From: Acinetobacter sp. B51(2017)
Lineage (GTDB): Bacteria; Pseudomonadota; Gammaproteobacteria; Pseudomonadales; Moraxellaceae
Direction: 5' to 3'
Length of the DNA stretch: 64,000 bases
NCBI RefSeq assembly: GCF_003711395.1
Contig: NZ_PJRJ01000003.1
Span: forward strand, 1 to 64,000
The position numbers and the translations under genes were made by a program. The notes beneath the pieces were generated by a model that saw only the letters and a program-made list of their open reading frames with translations, had not been told where the DNA came from and did no database searches. Position 1 is the first letter of the stretch; each line of letters begins with the position of its first letter. Of the stretch, positions 8,911 through 18,080 are shown piece by piece.

Positions 8911-10089
8911 TTAAGCCTGTGCCAATAATCCTAAAATCGCCGCCACAGGATCTTCGCTATTGCCTGCTAAGAGTTGTTTATGCATGGTGATATGCTGCAT
9001 CACCTGAATTTGCGCAGTTTCGACCGACATTAATTTTTCGATCTCTTGGCTGAGTTTTTCAGGTGTGGCATCGTGCTGAATTAACTCCTGAATCACTTTT
9101 TTACCGGCAATAATGTTGGGTAAAGAATAGTACGGAATCTTAATTAAAAATTTAATCACATGATAGCTCAGCCAATTGAGCTTATAAAAGGTCACCATTG
9201 GGCGATGTAATAACATGGCTTCTAATGTCGCTGTACCCGAAGCTAAAGCAATAATATTCGAAGCATTCATCACTTGTCGCCCAATTTTGGATTCTTTGCC
9301 AATATTTTCCACAATCTGAATACGTTGTTGTACATCTTGAGGATAGCTATCTAAAAGTGCTTGTATTTGCTCACGCCGTGCTTCGTTAATGGCAGGAATT
9401 AAGAACTGATAATCCTGATGTTTAGCCATTAAAATTTGTGCGGTATCTAAGACTAAAGGGCCTAAACGTTCAATTTCCCCACGGCGACTGCCTGGTAATA
9501 GCGCAATATGTTTAGCCTTACCATCTAAACCCAGCTCAGCTTTTGCCTCTTGCATCGGATTATTGAGTGGTAACTCACTAGCAAGTGGATGCCCCACACA
9601 AGCAGCGGGTACTTGCCATTTTTGGAAAAAGGTTTTTTCAAATGGAAATAAACACAGCACTAAGTCGATTGAAGCTTTAATCCCATGCACCCGACCTTGA
9701 CGCCATGCCCATACCGATGGACTGACATATTGTACGGTTTTAATGGGTAACTGCAGTTGCTTGATTTTTTTAGAAACTCTTAAATTAAAATCAGGTGCAT
9801 CAATACCAATAAACACATCGACAGGTTGGTGTTGCCAACGCTCAATTAGCCCATCACGTACCGCAAAGAGTTTTTTAATGTCTTTAAGAACCTCGACAAT
9901 TCCCATCACCGACAACACATCCATGGGATAAGCGCTTTTAAAACCTTCGGCAATCATTTGCGGCCCGCCGATGCCTTCAAATTCGACCTCAACTCCCTGC
10001 TCACGAAAACTGCGCATCAGTTTCGCGCCTAAGGTATCTCCTGAGACTTCACCCACCACGATCCCGATTTTAAGTTTTCTATTTTGCAA
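8911..10089 (-). CDS. lpxB: Lipid-A-disaccharide synthase
   Basis: GT19 glycosyltransferase that joins UDP-2,3-diacylglucosamine and lipid X into the lipid A disaccharide at the inner membrane. Visible motifs are KIGIVVGEVSGDTLGA at the start, FIGIDAPDFNLR, QYVSPSVWAWRQGR, LLPGSRRGEI and ASGTATLEAML. The frame extends to an ATG at 10191 (426 aa), but conserved sequence begins only at LQNRKLKIG. A TTG at 10089 with AGGGA seven bases upstream gives 392 residues, the normal length, so a TTG start is proposed. The gene stands alone here, not beside lpxA or fabZ. Confidence 0.93.
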   Translation of the reverse strand: MQNRKLKIGIVVGEVSGDTLGAKLMRSFREQGVEVEFEGIGGPQMIAEGFKSAYPMDVLSVMGIVEVLKDIKKLFAVRDGLIERWQHQPVDVFIGIDAPDFNLRVSKKIKQLQLPIKTVQYVSPSVWAWRQGRVHGIKASIDLVLCLFPFEKTFFQKWQVPAACVGHPLASELPLNNPMQEAKAELGLDGKAKHIALLPGSRRGEIERLGPLVLDTAQILMAKHQDYQFLIPAINEARREQIQALLDSYPQDVQQRIQIVENIGKESKIGRQVMNASNIIALASGTATLEAMLLHRPMVTFYKLNWLSYHVIKFLIKIPYYSLPNIIAGKKVIQELIQHDATPEKLSQEIEKLMSVETAQIQVMQHITMHKQLLAGNSEDPVAAILGLLAQA

Positions 10090-10513
10090 TTGCGTGTCCC
10101 TATCCAAGTTAAAGCCGAGCGCTATCTTAACATAGACTGAGCAGCGCATTAGCCACAAAAAGACCGTCATCGTCTGTTGAAAAATCAACATTTAGCCTGT
10201 AAAAAATCCCATTATGCTGTGTTGATCATGCTGATCTCCTCGCATATCACATTATTTTTTCGTCAAACAATCATGCCTTGACGATTTTAAAGCGCTTCTT
10301 GTGCTGCATTTACGTCCATCTTTTCGCTTGGCTTTAGTATTAAACTCCAACCGTGGGCGTGTAAATGCAGCTATTTAAGGCTAAAACACGCTTATTAAGT
10401 CATACTTACCAGTTCTTTATCTGTTTTTTGCATAAATAAATCATTAATCAAGACAACGTCTTATATATAAAAGTCATAACATACGCGGGTATTTTGATAT
10501 CTGGCATATAAGC
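10090..10513. other. Non-coding gap between lpxB and the TauE-type gene
   Basis: Divergent promoter region of about 420 bases with no convincing ORF. It contains an 11-base inverted repeat, GCTGCATTTAC at 10303-10313 and GTAAATGCAGC at 10361-10371, separated by 47 bases. No T run follows, so it is not a simple terminator. No riboswitch or tRNA pattern was recognised. Confidence 0.4.
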
Positions 10514-11410
10514 ATGTTTGGTCCATTTGAATTTATTTTAGCAGGTGTATTGGTTGGTTTTTGTGTAGGGGTCACAGGTGTAGGCGGTGGTTCTTTAATG
10601 ACCCCCATTTTAATTAGCCTATTTCGTATCGAACCGCATATCGCGATTGGTACCGACTTGCTCTATGCTGCTATCTCTAAATTCTGTGGTTCTTTAGTAC
10701 ATGCCAAAAAAATGAATATTGTCTGGCCGATTGTACTGTGGTTAGCGGTAGGTAGTATTCCCGCTTCATTTGCTACCCATTGGGTCTTAGAGAATTTCTT
10801 AAGTCAATCGACGCATTATAAGGCAGTATTGACCATGGTACTGGGCTTTATGTTGACCTTAACTGGCTTGTCTATTGTCTTTCGTAACAGCGTCGAAAAA
10901 TTCTTTAATAAGTTTCGTGCTAAAGATCAACAAGAGCTCAATACGGTGCAGTCGCGTGAAGAGCTGGCAGCACAAGCCAAAAATAAACGCGTATTTATTA
11001 TTTTAATGGGGATTGTGCTGGGCGTATTTGTCACCTTATCATCTGTTGGTGCAGGGGCTTTTGGGATTATGGCCTTGGTGATTATGTTCCCTAATTTACC
11101 GATGATTCGTATTATTGGTTCAGACGTGGTACATGCTGTGTTACTGACCTTAGTTGCAGGTTTAGGCCATATGAGTGCAGGCAATGTCGATTTCGCGCTC
11201 TTGGGTTGGTTACTCTGTGGTTCTATTCCTGCTATTGTGGTCGGCACTTTAGTCAGCTCACATCTGCCTGAAAAAATTATTCGTAAAATTTTAGGCATTA
11301 CCCTATTTGCACTTGGGGTTAACTTTATGATTAACCCAGTAAAATCTAAGCCTGCCCAAACTACTCAAAGCGCAGCGATTGTGGTCCAGCAACAGCACAC
11401 AGCTGCTTAA
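10514..11410 (+). CDS. TauE/SafE family sulfite/organosulfur-type permease
   Basis: 298 residues with about eight membrane segments in two homologous halves, each with a Gly-rich signature: GVTGVGGGSLMTPILI near the N-terminus and TLSSVGAGAFGIMALV in the middle. That pattern defines the TauE/SafE (DUF81) family, some members of which export sulfite or sulfoacetate. A cytoplasmic charged loop lies between the halves. No sulfur-metabolism gene adjoins it, so the substrate is not assigned. A DAHP synthase gene follows with its own leader region. Confidence 0.82.
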   Translation: MFGPFEFILAGVLVGFCVGVTGVGGGSLMTPILISLFRIEPHIAIGTDLLYAAISKFCGSLVHAKKMNIVWPIVLWLAVGSIPASFATHWVLENFLSQSTHYKAVLTMVLGFMLTLTGLSIVFRNSVEKFFNKFRAKDQQELNTVQSREELAAQAKNKRVFIILMGIVLGVFVTLSSVGAGAFGIMALVIMFPNLPMIRIIGSDVVHAVLLTLVAGLGHMSAGNVDFALLGWLLCGSIPAIVVGTLVSSHLPEKIIRKILGITLFALGVNFMINPVKSKPAQTTQSAAIVVQQQHTAA

Positions 11411-11537
11411 ATATACAGCACGATTCATCACTTTTAGTTGGAATGACTATTAGACTTTTTGATAGGAAACCCAGTCTTGAATCGTGCTATATTCAAAGCA
11501 GGAACTTTTTTATTTGTAGATCAAACCAGTGACGGCA

Positions 11538-12629
11538 ATGAATACACGACAGTCAAATCCAATTACACAATCTGACATTGATGACGTGAATGTAAAAAGC
11601 ATTCAGCCACTTGTAACGCCAGCTGAGCTTAAAGCTGAGTTACCATTGACTGAAACTGCTTATCAAACCGTCCTTAAAGGTCGCGAAACGATTCGCAATA
11701 TTTTAGATGGTCAAGACAAACGTCTATTTGTGGTCATTGGCCCATGTTCGATTCATGATCCAAAAGCGGCGCATGAATACGCAGATCGTCTAAAAGTATT
11801 AAGCGAACAAGTCAAAGACACCCTATATATTGTAATGCGTGTGTATTTTGAAAAACCGCGTACCACAGTCGGCTGGAAAGGTTTGATTAACGATCCAGAT
11901 ATGAATGACTCATTTAACATTGAAAAAGGTTTGCGTTTAGGGCGTAAATTATTGCTTGAGTTAAATGAAAAAGGCTTACCATGTGCCACAGAAGCTCTTG
12001 ATCCAAACTCACCACAATACTATCAAGATTTAATTTCATGGTCGGCAATTGGTGCGCGTACCACAGAAAGCCAAACCCATCGTGAAATGTCATCTGGTTT
12101 ATCATCCCCTGTTGGCTTTAAAAACGGGACTGATGGCGGCTTAACCGTAGCAACCAATGCCATGCAATCGGTGAAACATGGTCATAGCTTCTTAGGTCTA
12201 AACGAAGCAGGTCAAGTCTCTGTGATTCATACCTCAGGTAACCCTTATGCACATGTGGTATTACGTGGTGGTAATGGCAAACCCAACTATGACGCAGGCT
12301 CAGTTGCCGATGCAGAGGCTGCTTTAGCCAAAGCCAAAGTGAGCAATAAAATTATGATTGATGCCAGCCATGCCAACTCAAACAAAGACCCGTACTTACA
12401 GCCATTAGTGTTACGTAACATTACTGAACAAGTCCTCGATGGCAACAAATCAATTGTCGGGATTATGGTCGAAAGCCATTTAAAAGGCGGTCGTCAAGAT
12501 ATTCCAGCGAATCTATGTGATTTAGAATATGGTAAGTCAGTGACCGATGGCTGCATCGACTGGGATACCACCGAACAGGTATTGCTCGAAATGCACAATG
12601 CCTTAAAAGATGTTTTAGTCAATCGTTAA
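11538..12629 (+). CDS. 3-deoxy-7-phosphoheptulonate (DAHP) synthase, class I
   Basis: First enzyme of the shikimate pathway, condensing phosphoenolpyruvate with erythrose-4-phosphate. About 363 residues, as expected for AroF/G/H-type enzymes. Motifs: VVIGPCSIHDPKAA with the metal-binding Cys, MRVYFEKPRTTVGWKGL, GARTTESQTHRE and IMIDASHANSNKDP. A GTG at 11529 is a possible slightly longer start. Which aromatic amino acid feeds back on it cannot be told by eye, so no aroF/G/H letter is given. A hairpin terminator follows. Confidence 0.93.
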   Translation: MNTRQSNPITQSDIDDVNVKSIQPLVTPAELKAELPLTETAYQTVLKGRETIRNILDGQDKRLFVVIGPCSIHDPKAAHEYADRLKVLSEQVKDTLYIVMRVYFEKPRTTVGWKGLINDPDMNDSFNIEKGLRLGRKLLLELNEKGLPCATEALDPNSPQYYQDLISWSAIGARTTESQTHREMSSGLSSPVGFKNGTDGGLTVATNAMQSVKHGHSFLGLNEAGQVSVIHTSGNPYAHVVLRGGNGKPNYDAGSVADAEAALAKAKVSNKIMIDASHANSNKDPYLQPLVLRNITEQVLDGNKSIVGIMVESHLKGGRQDIPANLCDLEYGKSVTDGCIDWDTTEQVLLEMHNALKDVLVNR

Positions 12630-12650
12630 TACACCTTTGTATACTACTAG

Positions 12651-12674
12651 ACGCCATCTTAGGATGGCGTTTAT
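12651..12674 (+). terminator. Hairpin terminator after DAHP synthase
   Basis: ACGCCATC-ttag-GATGGCGT followed by a short T-rich stretch; the U tract is weak. Confidence 0.6.
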
Positions 12675-12706
12675 CATTCAGATACAATAACAATCAAGGC
12701 AGCGCG

Positions 12707-13231
12707 ATGAACGAACTTGAAACACAATTAAGTCAAATTCAGCATTTCCAATTTGTGCATGAGCATTTATTCACTTCAGGACAACCCAGCGCCGAACAAT
12801 TGGCACAAATTAAAGCCTATGGCATAATAACGGTCATTAATTTAGCGTTAAATAGTGCCACCACTTCTTTACCTAACGAAGATCAATTGTGTCTCGATTT
12901 AGGTCTCAATTATCTACAAATTCCAATTTCTTTAGACACCCCTTCTCCAGATCAATGTTTGTTAGTGTTAGATTTACTTGACCATTTGGTTCAAGAACAA
13001 ATGTTGTGGATTCATTGTCAAAATAATCAGCATGTGAGTAGTTTGATGTATGTATATCGCCAATATTATATGGATATGGATATGCCGACTGCACAGCAAC
13101 TCTTACATGATATTTGGCAACCTAACGAAACATGGACCGGTTTAATTCATGCGGTTACTTTACAATTACAAGGTCGTAAAGCAACCCGAGAGCTTAATTT
13201 ATCGTTAATGAAAGTAGATCACTTTGCTTGA
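12707..13231 (+). CDS. Protein-tyrosine-phosphatase-like (DUF442/BLH-like fold) protein lacking the P-loop Arg
   Basis: 174 residues. The N-terminal pattern [31 protein letters not shown] is typical of the small phosphatase-like family related to beta-lactamase-hydrolase-like proteins. The P-loop region reads [11 protein letters not shown]: the nucleophilic Cys is present, but the Arg expected five residues later is His. Activity may therefore be lost or altered, making it a possible pseudophosphatase. It has no signal peptide. Its 3' end overlaps ispF on the other strand by 13 bases. Confidence 0.65.
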   Translation: MNELETQLSQIQHFQFVHEHLFTSGQPSAEQLAQIKAYGIITVINLALNSATTSLPNEDQLCLDLGLNYLQIPISLDTPSPDQCLLVLDLLDHLVQEQMLWIHCQNNQHVSSLMYVYRQYYMDMDMPTAQQLLHDIWQPNETWTGLIHAVTLQLQGRKATRELNLSLMKVDHFA

Positions 13232-13710
13232 CGACTAATCAGCACCGTTGCCGTTGATAAAATTCCTTCTTGGCGACCGGTAAAACCCAATTTTTCGGTA
13301 GTGGTAGCTTTAACGCTAATTTGATTCACATCTACGGATAAAACATCCGCAATACTTTGGCGCATGGCTAAATTGTGTGGGGCTAATTTCGGACGCTCAC
13401 ACGCCACGGTAATATCGGCATTATTCAGCACATAACCGCGGTCTAGGATCAGCTGATACACATGCTGAAGTAAAACTCGACTATCTGCGCCCTTAAAACG
13501 TGGATCAGTATCTGGGAAGTGTTGACCAATATCACCCAAAGCCAAAGCACCCAATAAAGCATCAGTTAAGGCATGTAAAACCACGTCACCATCGGAGTGG
13601 GCTTTTAAGCCATGGCTATGCGCAATTTGAATACCCGCCAAAGTCACAAAGTCACCCGCTTCAAAGGCGTGCACATCAATACCCTGACCAATTCGAATGT
13701 GTGGCATCAT
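13219..13710 (-). CDS. ispF: 2-C-methyl-D-erythritol 2,4-cyclodiphosphate synthase
   Basis: Fifth MEP-pathway step for isoprenoid precursors: cyclises CDP-methylerythritol 2-phosphate, releasing CMP. About 163 residues, normal for the trimeric enzyme. Metal ligands are visible in GQGIDVHAF (Asp and His) and [25 protein letters not shown]-type sequence, with [10 protein letters not shown] near the end. The frame reaches 13728, but GGAGAA sits seven bases before the ATG at 13710, so that is chosen; a second ATG follows at once. Unlike in many bacteria it is not fused or adjacent to ispD, which lies about 5 kb away. Confidence 0.95.
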   Translation of the reverse strand: MMPHIRIGQGIDVHAFEAGDFVTLAGIQIAHSHGLKAHSDGDVVLHALTDALLGALALGDIGQHFPDTDPRFKGADSRVLLQHVYQLILDRGYVLNNADITVACERPKLAPHNLAMRQSIADVLSVDVNQISVKATTTEKLGFTGRQEGILSTATVLISRQAK

Positions 13711-13810
13711 GCTTGTTCTCCCAAACAAATAAATCTTAGAAATGTTGTATTCATGCTTTTGATTTCGCTATATTAGCAAGCAGCACAATCTCGACAAAGT
13801 ATAAGCGATC

Positions 13811-14446
13811 ATGTGGCAAAATACCGATAACAATCTGATTAAAACGCTTGGCCTACTGGGTTTACTGTGTGGCTCAAGCATCGCCACGGCAAGTATGATT
13901 GACTGTCAGCCTACCCAGCGCCAAGGGATGTGCGCCAACGCCTTACATGAAGTCCGCCAAAAACTTAATACGCATTATTTAACAGCACTTTTGGTCAGTG
14001 ATGCCCCAATTCGTTTATTACAAGACAGTCAAAGCTTGTGGCTACAGCGTGCCAAACAATGTAAATCCACGCGCTGTTATAGCCAACAAATTGAGCAGCG
14101 GGTAGATGATTTAAATTTATATATCTCACTCAATCAAACCCTTACCCAACATTATTTAAAATTTGAGCAAGGTCAAATTGCAGCACAGCCTGTGCATTTA
14201 AAATTGCATCAATTGGGCAAAGACAGTATTAAAATCGAAGGCATCGCCTATCGTAATCCCAATAATCGTATCGAGAGCCAAACGGTTAATTTTTTAGCCT
14301 ACACCTCGCCACAAGAAAAAACCCGCATTGTGGACAATGAACATGATTGTCAATATGCCTTTTCCTATTCCAAAGCCATTTTGGTGGTCGATACTCAACA
14401 ACAAGGCTGTGAGCGTTTTAGCGGTGTCTATCGTCTCTACGATTAA
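13811..14446 (+). CDS. Secreted/periplasmic hypothetical protein with LprI-like N-terminal region
   Basis: 211 residues of unknown role. An N-terminal hydrophobic segment (TLGLLGLLCGSSIATASM) looks like a cleavable signal peptide. The mature part begins with paired Cys residues and the pattern SQSLWLQRAKQCKSTRCYSQQIEQRV, which resembles LprI/DUF1311-type domains found in lysozyme inhibitors and other secreted proteins. The C-terminal half has two more Cys, so disulfides are likely. It is convergent with the DadA-type gene. The similarity is by eye only. Confidence 0.6.
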   Translation: MWQNTDNNLIKTLGLLGLLCGSSIATASMIDCQPTQRQGMCANALHEVRQKLNTHYLTALLVSDAPIRLLQDSQSLWLQRAKQCKSTRCYSQQIEQRVDDLNLYISLNQTLTQHYLKFEQGQIAAQPVHLKLHQLGKDSIKIEGIAYRNPNNRIESQTVNFLAYTSPQEKTRIVDNEHDCQYAFSYSKAILVVDTQQQGCERFSGVYRLYD

Positions 14447-14468
14447 ACAGCAAGCTTAAAAGTCATGC

Positions 14469-15713
14469 TTAAATAGGATGCTGACGACCGATTTGTTGGC
14501 TAATCATCACCGCAGTGGCAGCAGATAGTGTCCAACCCAAATGCCCATGCCCCGTATTATAAAAAATGCGTTCGCGTTTACCTCGTGCAACAACAGGCAT
14601 CATATTGGGCATCATTGGTCGCAATCCCGCCCACGGTATGACACTTTCAGTGCATAGCTGAAAATTACGATTCACCCAATCAATCAGCGGCTGAATACGG
14701 TCGGCACGAATATCTCGGTTATAACCATTAAATTCTGCTGTGCCTGCGACCCGTAGGCGATCTTGTCCTAAACGTGAGGTCACAATTTTAGCACTTTCGT
14801 CGAGTAAACTCACCCAAGGCGCGTTTTGCTGGCTTTGGGCATCATGTAAATTCACAGTAATGGAATAGCCTTTGACTGGATAAACATTCACCCGATCGCC
14901 CAAGCGCTGAGCTAAATGGTAGCTACCGACACCGCCACATACCAACACAGCATCCACCTGTAGGTCTTGAAGGCTGTTGACATCTTGCTGCATATTTTCT
15001 GGACTGGCATGATAAACCACTTTTACTCCCTGAGCATGGGGTTGAATATCGCTCACTTGCATGCCAAATAAATAACGCACGCCATATTTTTTACAGGCTT
15101 TGGCAAGACCTACACTAAATTTATGGATATCGCCTGTGGCATCACTTGGGCAGTAAAAACCTGCATAATATTGCCCCGTTAAACTCGGTTCAATGGTTTT
15201 TATTTCATCCACCGTGACTGCATGACGTTCTAAACCGCCTGTACATAGTAAATCATTGACCCGCATAGCAACTTCATAATCTTGCTTGCTATGGTAAAAG
15301 TGTAAAATACCGCGTTTTTCTAAGTTAAACTCCAGCTGCTCTTGCTCGGCAATGGCAAATAGACGCTTTCGTGCCAACAAGGCCATTTTTACTGTATCGC
15401 GGGTATTGGCTTCATAATGTTTAATATTGCCCAAAAACTCTACTAACCAAGCATATTTATGTAAATCAAATGCGGGGTTTAATAACAGTGGTGCAGTTTT
15501 TTGCGACATCCATTTTAGTCCTTTTAACACGGTGGCTTTTTGGTTCCATACTTCTGCATTACAGGCAGACAGTTGCCCACCATTGGCAAATGAGGTTTCC
15601 ATGGCAGGATAAAGATGTTGATCAATCACCGTAACTTGATAACCCATTTTAATGAGTTCATAGGCAGACGTTATACCGGTGATGCCTGCTCCAATAACCA
15701 AAATATGACACAT
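14469..15713 (-). CDS. DadA-type FAD-dependent D-amino acid dehydrogenase/oxidase behind a glycine riboswitch
   Basis: 414 residues. The N-terminus ILVIGAGITGITSAYEL is an FAD-binding Rossmann motif, followed by the DadA-family segment FANGGQLSACNAEVWN; the C-terminus GHGHLGWTLSAATA is the second FAD-contact region. The family deaminates D-amino acids, feeding electrons to quinones. A strong AAGGAG site precedes the ATG. The leader contains a tandem glycine riboswitch, so expression should follow glycine, and glycine or a related small amino acid is a plausible substrate. No alanine racemase (dadX) adjoins, which also argues against classical D-alanine catabolism. Confidence 0.85.
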   Translation of the reverse strand: MCHILVIGAGITGITSAYELIKMGYQVTVIDQHLYPAMETSFANGGQLSACNAEVWNQKATVLKGLKWMSQKTAPLLLNPAFDLHKYAWLVEFLGNIKHYEANTRDTVKMALLARKRLFAIAEQEQLEFNLEKRGILHFYHSKQDYEVAMRVNDLLCTGGLERHAVTVDEIKTIEPSLTGQYYAGFYCPSDATGDIHKFSVGLAKACKKYGVRYLFGMQVSDIQPHAQGVKVVYHASPENMQQDVNSLQDLQVDAVLVCGGVGSYHLAQRLGDRVNVYPVKGYSITVNLHDAQSQQNAPWVSLLDESAKIVTSRLGQDRLRVAGTAEFNGYNRDIRADRIQPLIDWVNRNFQLCTESVIPWAGLRPMMPNMMPVVARGKRERIFYNTGHGHLGWTLSAATAVMISQQIGRQHPI

Positions 15714-15767
15714 AACAGACTCCTTGAAATGTTATTGTTGTTTTGCATTTCATTTTCTCCCCATCTG

Positions 15768-15915
15768 TCATGTTTACCTGAGAGTTTTGCCCCTTCGGTG
15801 AGTTAAGTCTGGCTTAACTTCTCTCCAGAATGTGTTTACAGCTTGTAGTCCTTTTGCCTGAGAGTTTCCTGGGGTGTTGCTCCTTCGGCGGACCTTTGTC
15901 TCTCTCCTACAGGCT
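15768..15915 (-). promoter_or_regulatory. Tandem glycine riboswitch (two aptamers)
   Basis: On the minus strand two consecutive copies of the glycine aptamer core appear. The first has GGAGAGAGAC, CGCCGAAGGAGCAAC and AACTCTCAGGCAAAAGGAC; the second has CTGGAGAG, CACCGAAGGGGCAAAA and CTCTCAGGTAAA. The short linker between them is typical of the cooperative tandem class. The element ends about 55 bases before the DadA-type start. No clear terminator is visible in that gap, so control could be at translation or by an activating structure. Confidence 0.93.
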
Positions 15916-16038
15916 TAAGTAGATTATGAGCAATTTTTATACCAAGCAAAGCATAAGATTTGTTCAAGTTTTGCAGCTTAGTATTTTCCGTTTTATGCGC
16001 AATAGCTTTTGTTGTGCCGTCACCTTTGGGTATTCGCC

Positions 16039-16803
16039 ATGTTATTTCATCAGTATAAAAATATCATTCAGCAATATACGATTGAGGAATTGTTACAGAG
16101 TGATCTATTGCAGCTCGCGCACACCCACAATATCAGTAGTTATTACACCCCTTTTGAGCATCTAAATACGCAAGCTAAAGTGGTATTGGTCGGCATCACA
16201 CCCGGTAAAGTACAATGGAGAAATGCGCTCACTGCAACACAAGCTGCGCTTTCACAAGGTTTGGAAGATCATGAAGTTTTGGCCTATTCCAAGCAACAAG
16301 CTGCTTTTAGTGGCCCAATTCGCAATAATTTAATTAAAATTTTGGATGCTATTGGTTTACCCGAGAAATTACAGCTCCAATCAACAGCAGCATTATTTGA
16401 TCATGCACAACATTTGGTGCATATGACTGCCGTGCTACCCCATGCCATATTTGTAAAGGGCAAAAATTATAATGGTACCAGCCCCAACATGTTAAAAAAT
16501 GCCTTTTTATATCAGCAAATTCAACACTATTTTTTACCCAAAATTCAATTACTTCCAAACAGTTTGTATATTCCACTAGGGCAAAGTGTGATTGATGTCT
16601 TAATACATTTATCAAGCTTAGGCTATTTAAAAGAGCAACAAATTTTGCAAGGTTTTCCACATCCTTCAGGCGCGAATGCAGAACGTATTCAATATTTCTT
16701 AGGGCTTAAACCGCGTGCAGATTTATCTCGTGTCACTGATCCGGTTAAAATTGATCAAGCAAAAAGCCAATTGATGCAACAAATGCAAGATTTACATTTT
16801 TAA
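16039..16803 (+). CDS. Uracil-DNA-glycosylase-superfamily protein, function unassigned
   Basis: About 254 residues. A UDG-fold signature appears as VVLVGITPGKVQ (motif 1, about residues 50-61) and GFPHPSGANAERI (motif 2, near the C-terminus). Both differ from family 1 and family 4 uracil glycosylases, so it is a divergent superfamily member and base removal is not proven. There is no Cys cluster for an Fe-S centre. ATG 16039 is preferred to ATG 16009 because it starts closer to the conserved domain; ribosome sites are weak for both. It is divergent from the riboswitch leader. Confidence 0.6.
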   Translation: MLFHQYKNIIQQYTIEELLQSDLLQLAHTHNISSYYTPFEHLNTQAKVVLVGITPGKVQWRNALTATQAALSQGLEDHEVLAYSKQQAAFSGPIRNNLIKILDAIGLPEKLQLQSTAALFDHAQHLVHMTAVLPHAIFVKGKNYNGTSPNMLKNAFLYQQIQHYFLPKIQLLPNSLYIPLGQSVIDVLIHLSSLGYLKEQQILQGFPHPSGANAERIQYFLGLKPRADLSRVTDPVKIDQAKSQLMQQMQDLHF

Positions 16804-16810
16804 GGTATTA

Positions 16811-16834
16811 AAAAAGCCTCTTGCTGAGGCTTTG
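16811..16834. terminator. Bidirectional terminator between the UDG-like gene and rodA
   Basis: AAAGCCTC-ttgct-GAGGCTTT, with a T run on the rodA side. Confidence 0.8.
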
Positions 16835-16838
16835 ATAT

Positions 16839-17972
16839 TTAACGATGGGTATGTACCGACATCACAATACCCATACTGGCCATTAAGGAAATCACTGCAG
16901 TACCCCCATAACTCATAAACGGTAGAGGGTCACCTGTGACCGGTAAAATACCACTGACCATACCTGAATTTAAAAACACAAAGAAGAAAATGGTTAAACC
17001 TACCGTACCTGCATATAATTTGCCAAAGTTATGAAAACTATTTAAACCAATGATTAAGCAGCGGAAAATAATCGCAGCATACAAACAAATTAAGGCAAAC
17101 ACCCCAATAAAACCAAATTCTTCGGCAAAGGTCGACATAATAAAGTCGGTATGATGTTCTGGCAAATAACCTAAATGTGATTGCGTGCCCTCTAAATAAC
17201 CCTTCCCGCTTAAGCCGCCTGAACCAATGGCAATTTTAGATTGAATAATATTCCAACCTGCGCCTAATGCATCAGATTCTGGATCAAATAAAGTCAGAAT
17301 CCGCTTCTTTTGGTATTCTTGTAAAAAGAACATCCATAAGGCAGGTGCAGCGACCATTAACGCCCCAATCGCTCCTCCGATAAGCTTCCATGACATGCCA
17401 CTTAAAAACAGCACAAAAATACCAGGAATGATCAAACCAATATTGAGATCGGGCTGCAATACCACCAAAATAAACGGCACCATTAAGATAAGCATAGCCA
17501 CTACAATATGGCGGAATTTAGGCGGAAAAGGACGCAGCGAGAAATACCATGCCATCATCAATGGCATCGCAAATTTCATAAATTCACTCGGTTGCATACT
17601 GCCAATGCCCGGCAAACTAATCCAACGTTTTGCCCCTAAACGCCGTTCACCAATAAATAATACCAATATCAATAGCACGAGTGAAATCAGATAAAAATAC
17701 GGACTGACAGCCTGATACACTTTGGGTGGAATTTGTGCCAAAGTAAACAGTAAGATAAAGCCAATGCCAAAACTAATCGCCTGACGCATCACCATGGCAC
17801 TATCTTGTGAAGCGCTATACACCACACATAGACCTAAAGCAGAATTGAGCAATAAAAAACACAATAACCAAGGATCAAGATGCAACTTGGTCCAACGTGA
17901 CGAATCACTTTTCATACTTAAGCCGTCACGCACACCATGACGTAAAAAGCGATACTGTTGAGAGGGAATCAT
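16839..17972 (-). CDS. rodA: Rod-shape peptidoglycan glycosyltransferase RodA
   Basis: SEDS-family inner-membrane glycosyltransferase that polymerises lipid II during cell elongation, working with PBP2. Ten membrane segments; family signatures are LGAKRWISLPGIGSMQPSEFMK, LPEHHTDFIMSTFAEEFGF and the C-terminal PVTGDPLPFMSYGGTAV. About 377 residues from the ATG at 17972; a TTG further upstream (17999) is less likely. The name mrdB is equivalent. PBP2 (mrdA) is not in the window, so the usual mrdA-mrdB pairing is absent here. Confidence 0.93.
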   Translation of the reverse strand: MIPSQQYRFLRHGVRDGLSMKSDSSRWTKLHLDPWLLCFLLLNSALGLCVVYSASQDSAMVMRQAISFGIGFILLFTLAQIPPKVYQAVSPYFYLISLVLLILVLFIGERRLGAKRWISLPGIGSMQPSEFMKFAMPLMMAWYFSLRPFPPKFRHIVVAMLILMVPFILVVLQPDLNIGLIIPGIFVLFLSGMSWKLIGGAIGALMVAAPALWMFFLQEYQKKRILTLFDPESDALGAGWNIIQSKIAIGSGGLSGKGYLEGTQSHLGYLPEHHTDFIMSTFAEEFGFIGVFALICLYAAIIFRCLIIGLNSFHNFGKLYAGTVGLTIFFFVFLNSGMVSGILPVTGDPLPFMSYGGTAVISLMASMGIVMSVHTHR

Positions 17973-18080
17973 TGCAAGGGCTTTAACAAAAAAAGACAAG
18001 GCAAAAATTATAAGATTAAAGTGTTAAGGATTAAACACTTTTACTCTATTGTTTGGTGTTTTAATCGCAATTATCTGTTA

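Noticed and set aside
10090-10191. N-terminal extension of LpxB to ATG 10191
   Set aside because: The extra 34 residues look hydrophobic and unlike LpxB; a TTG with ribosome site matches the conserved start.
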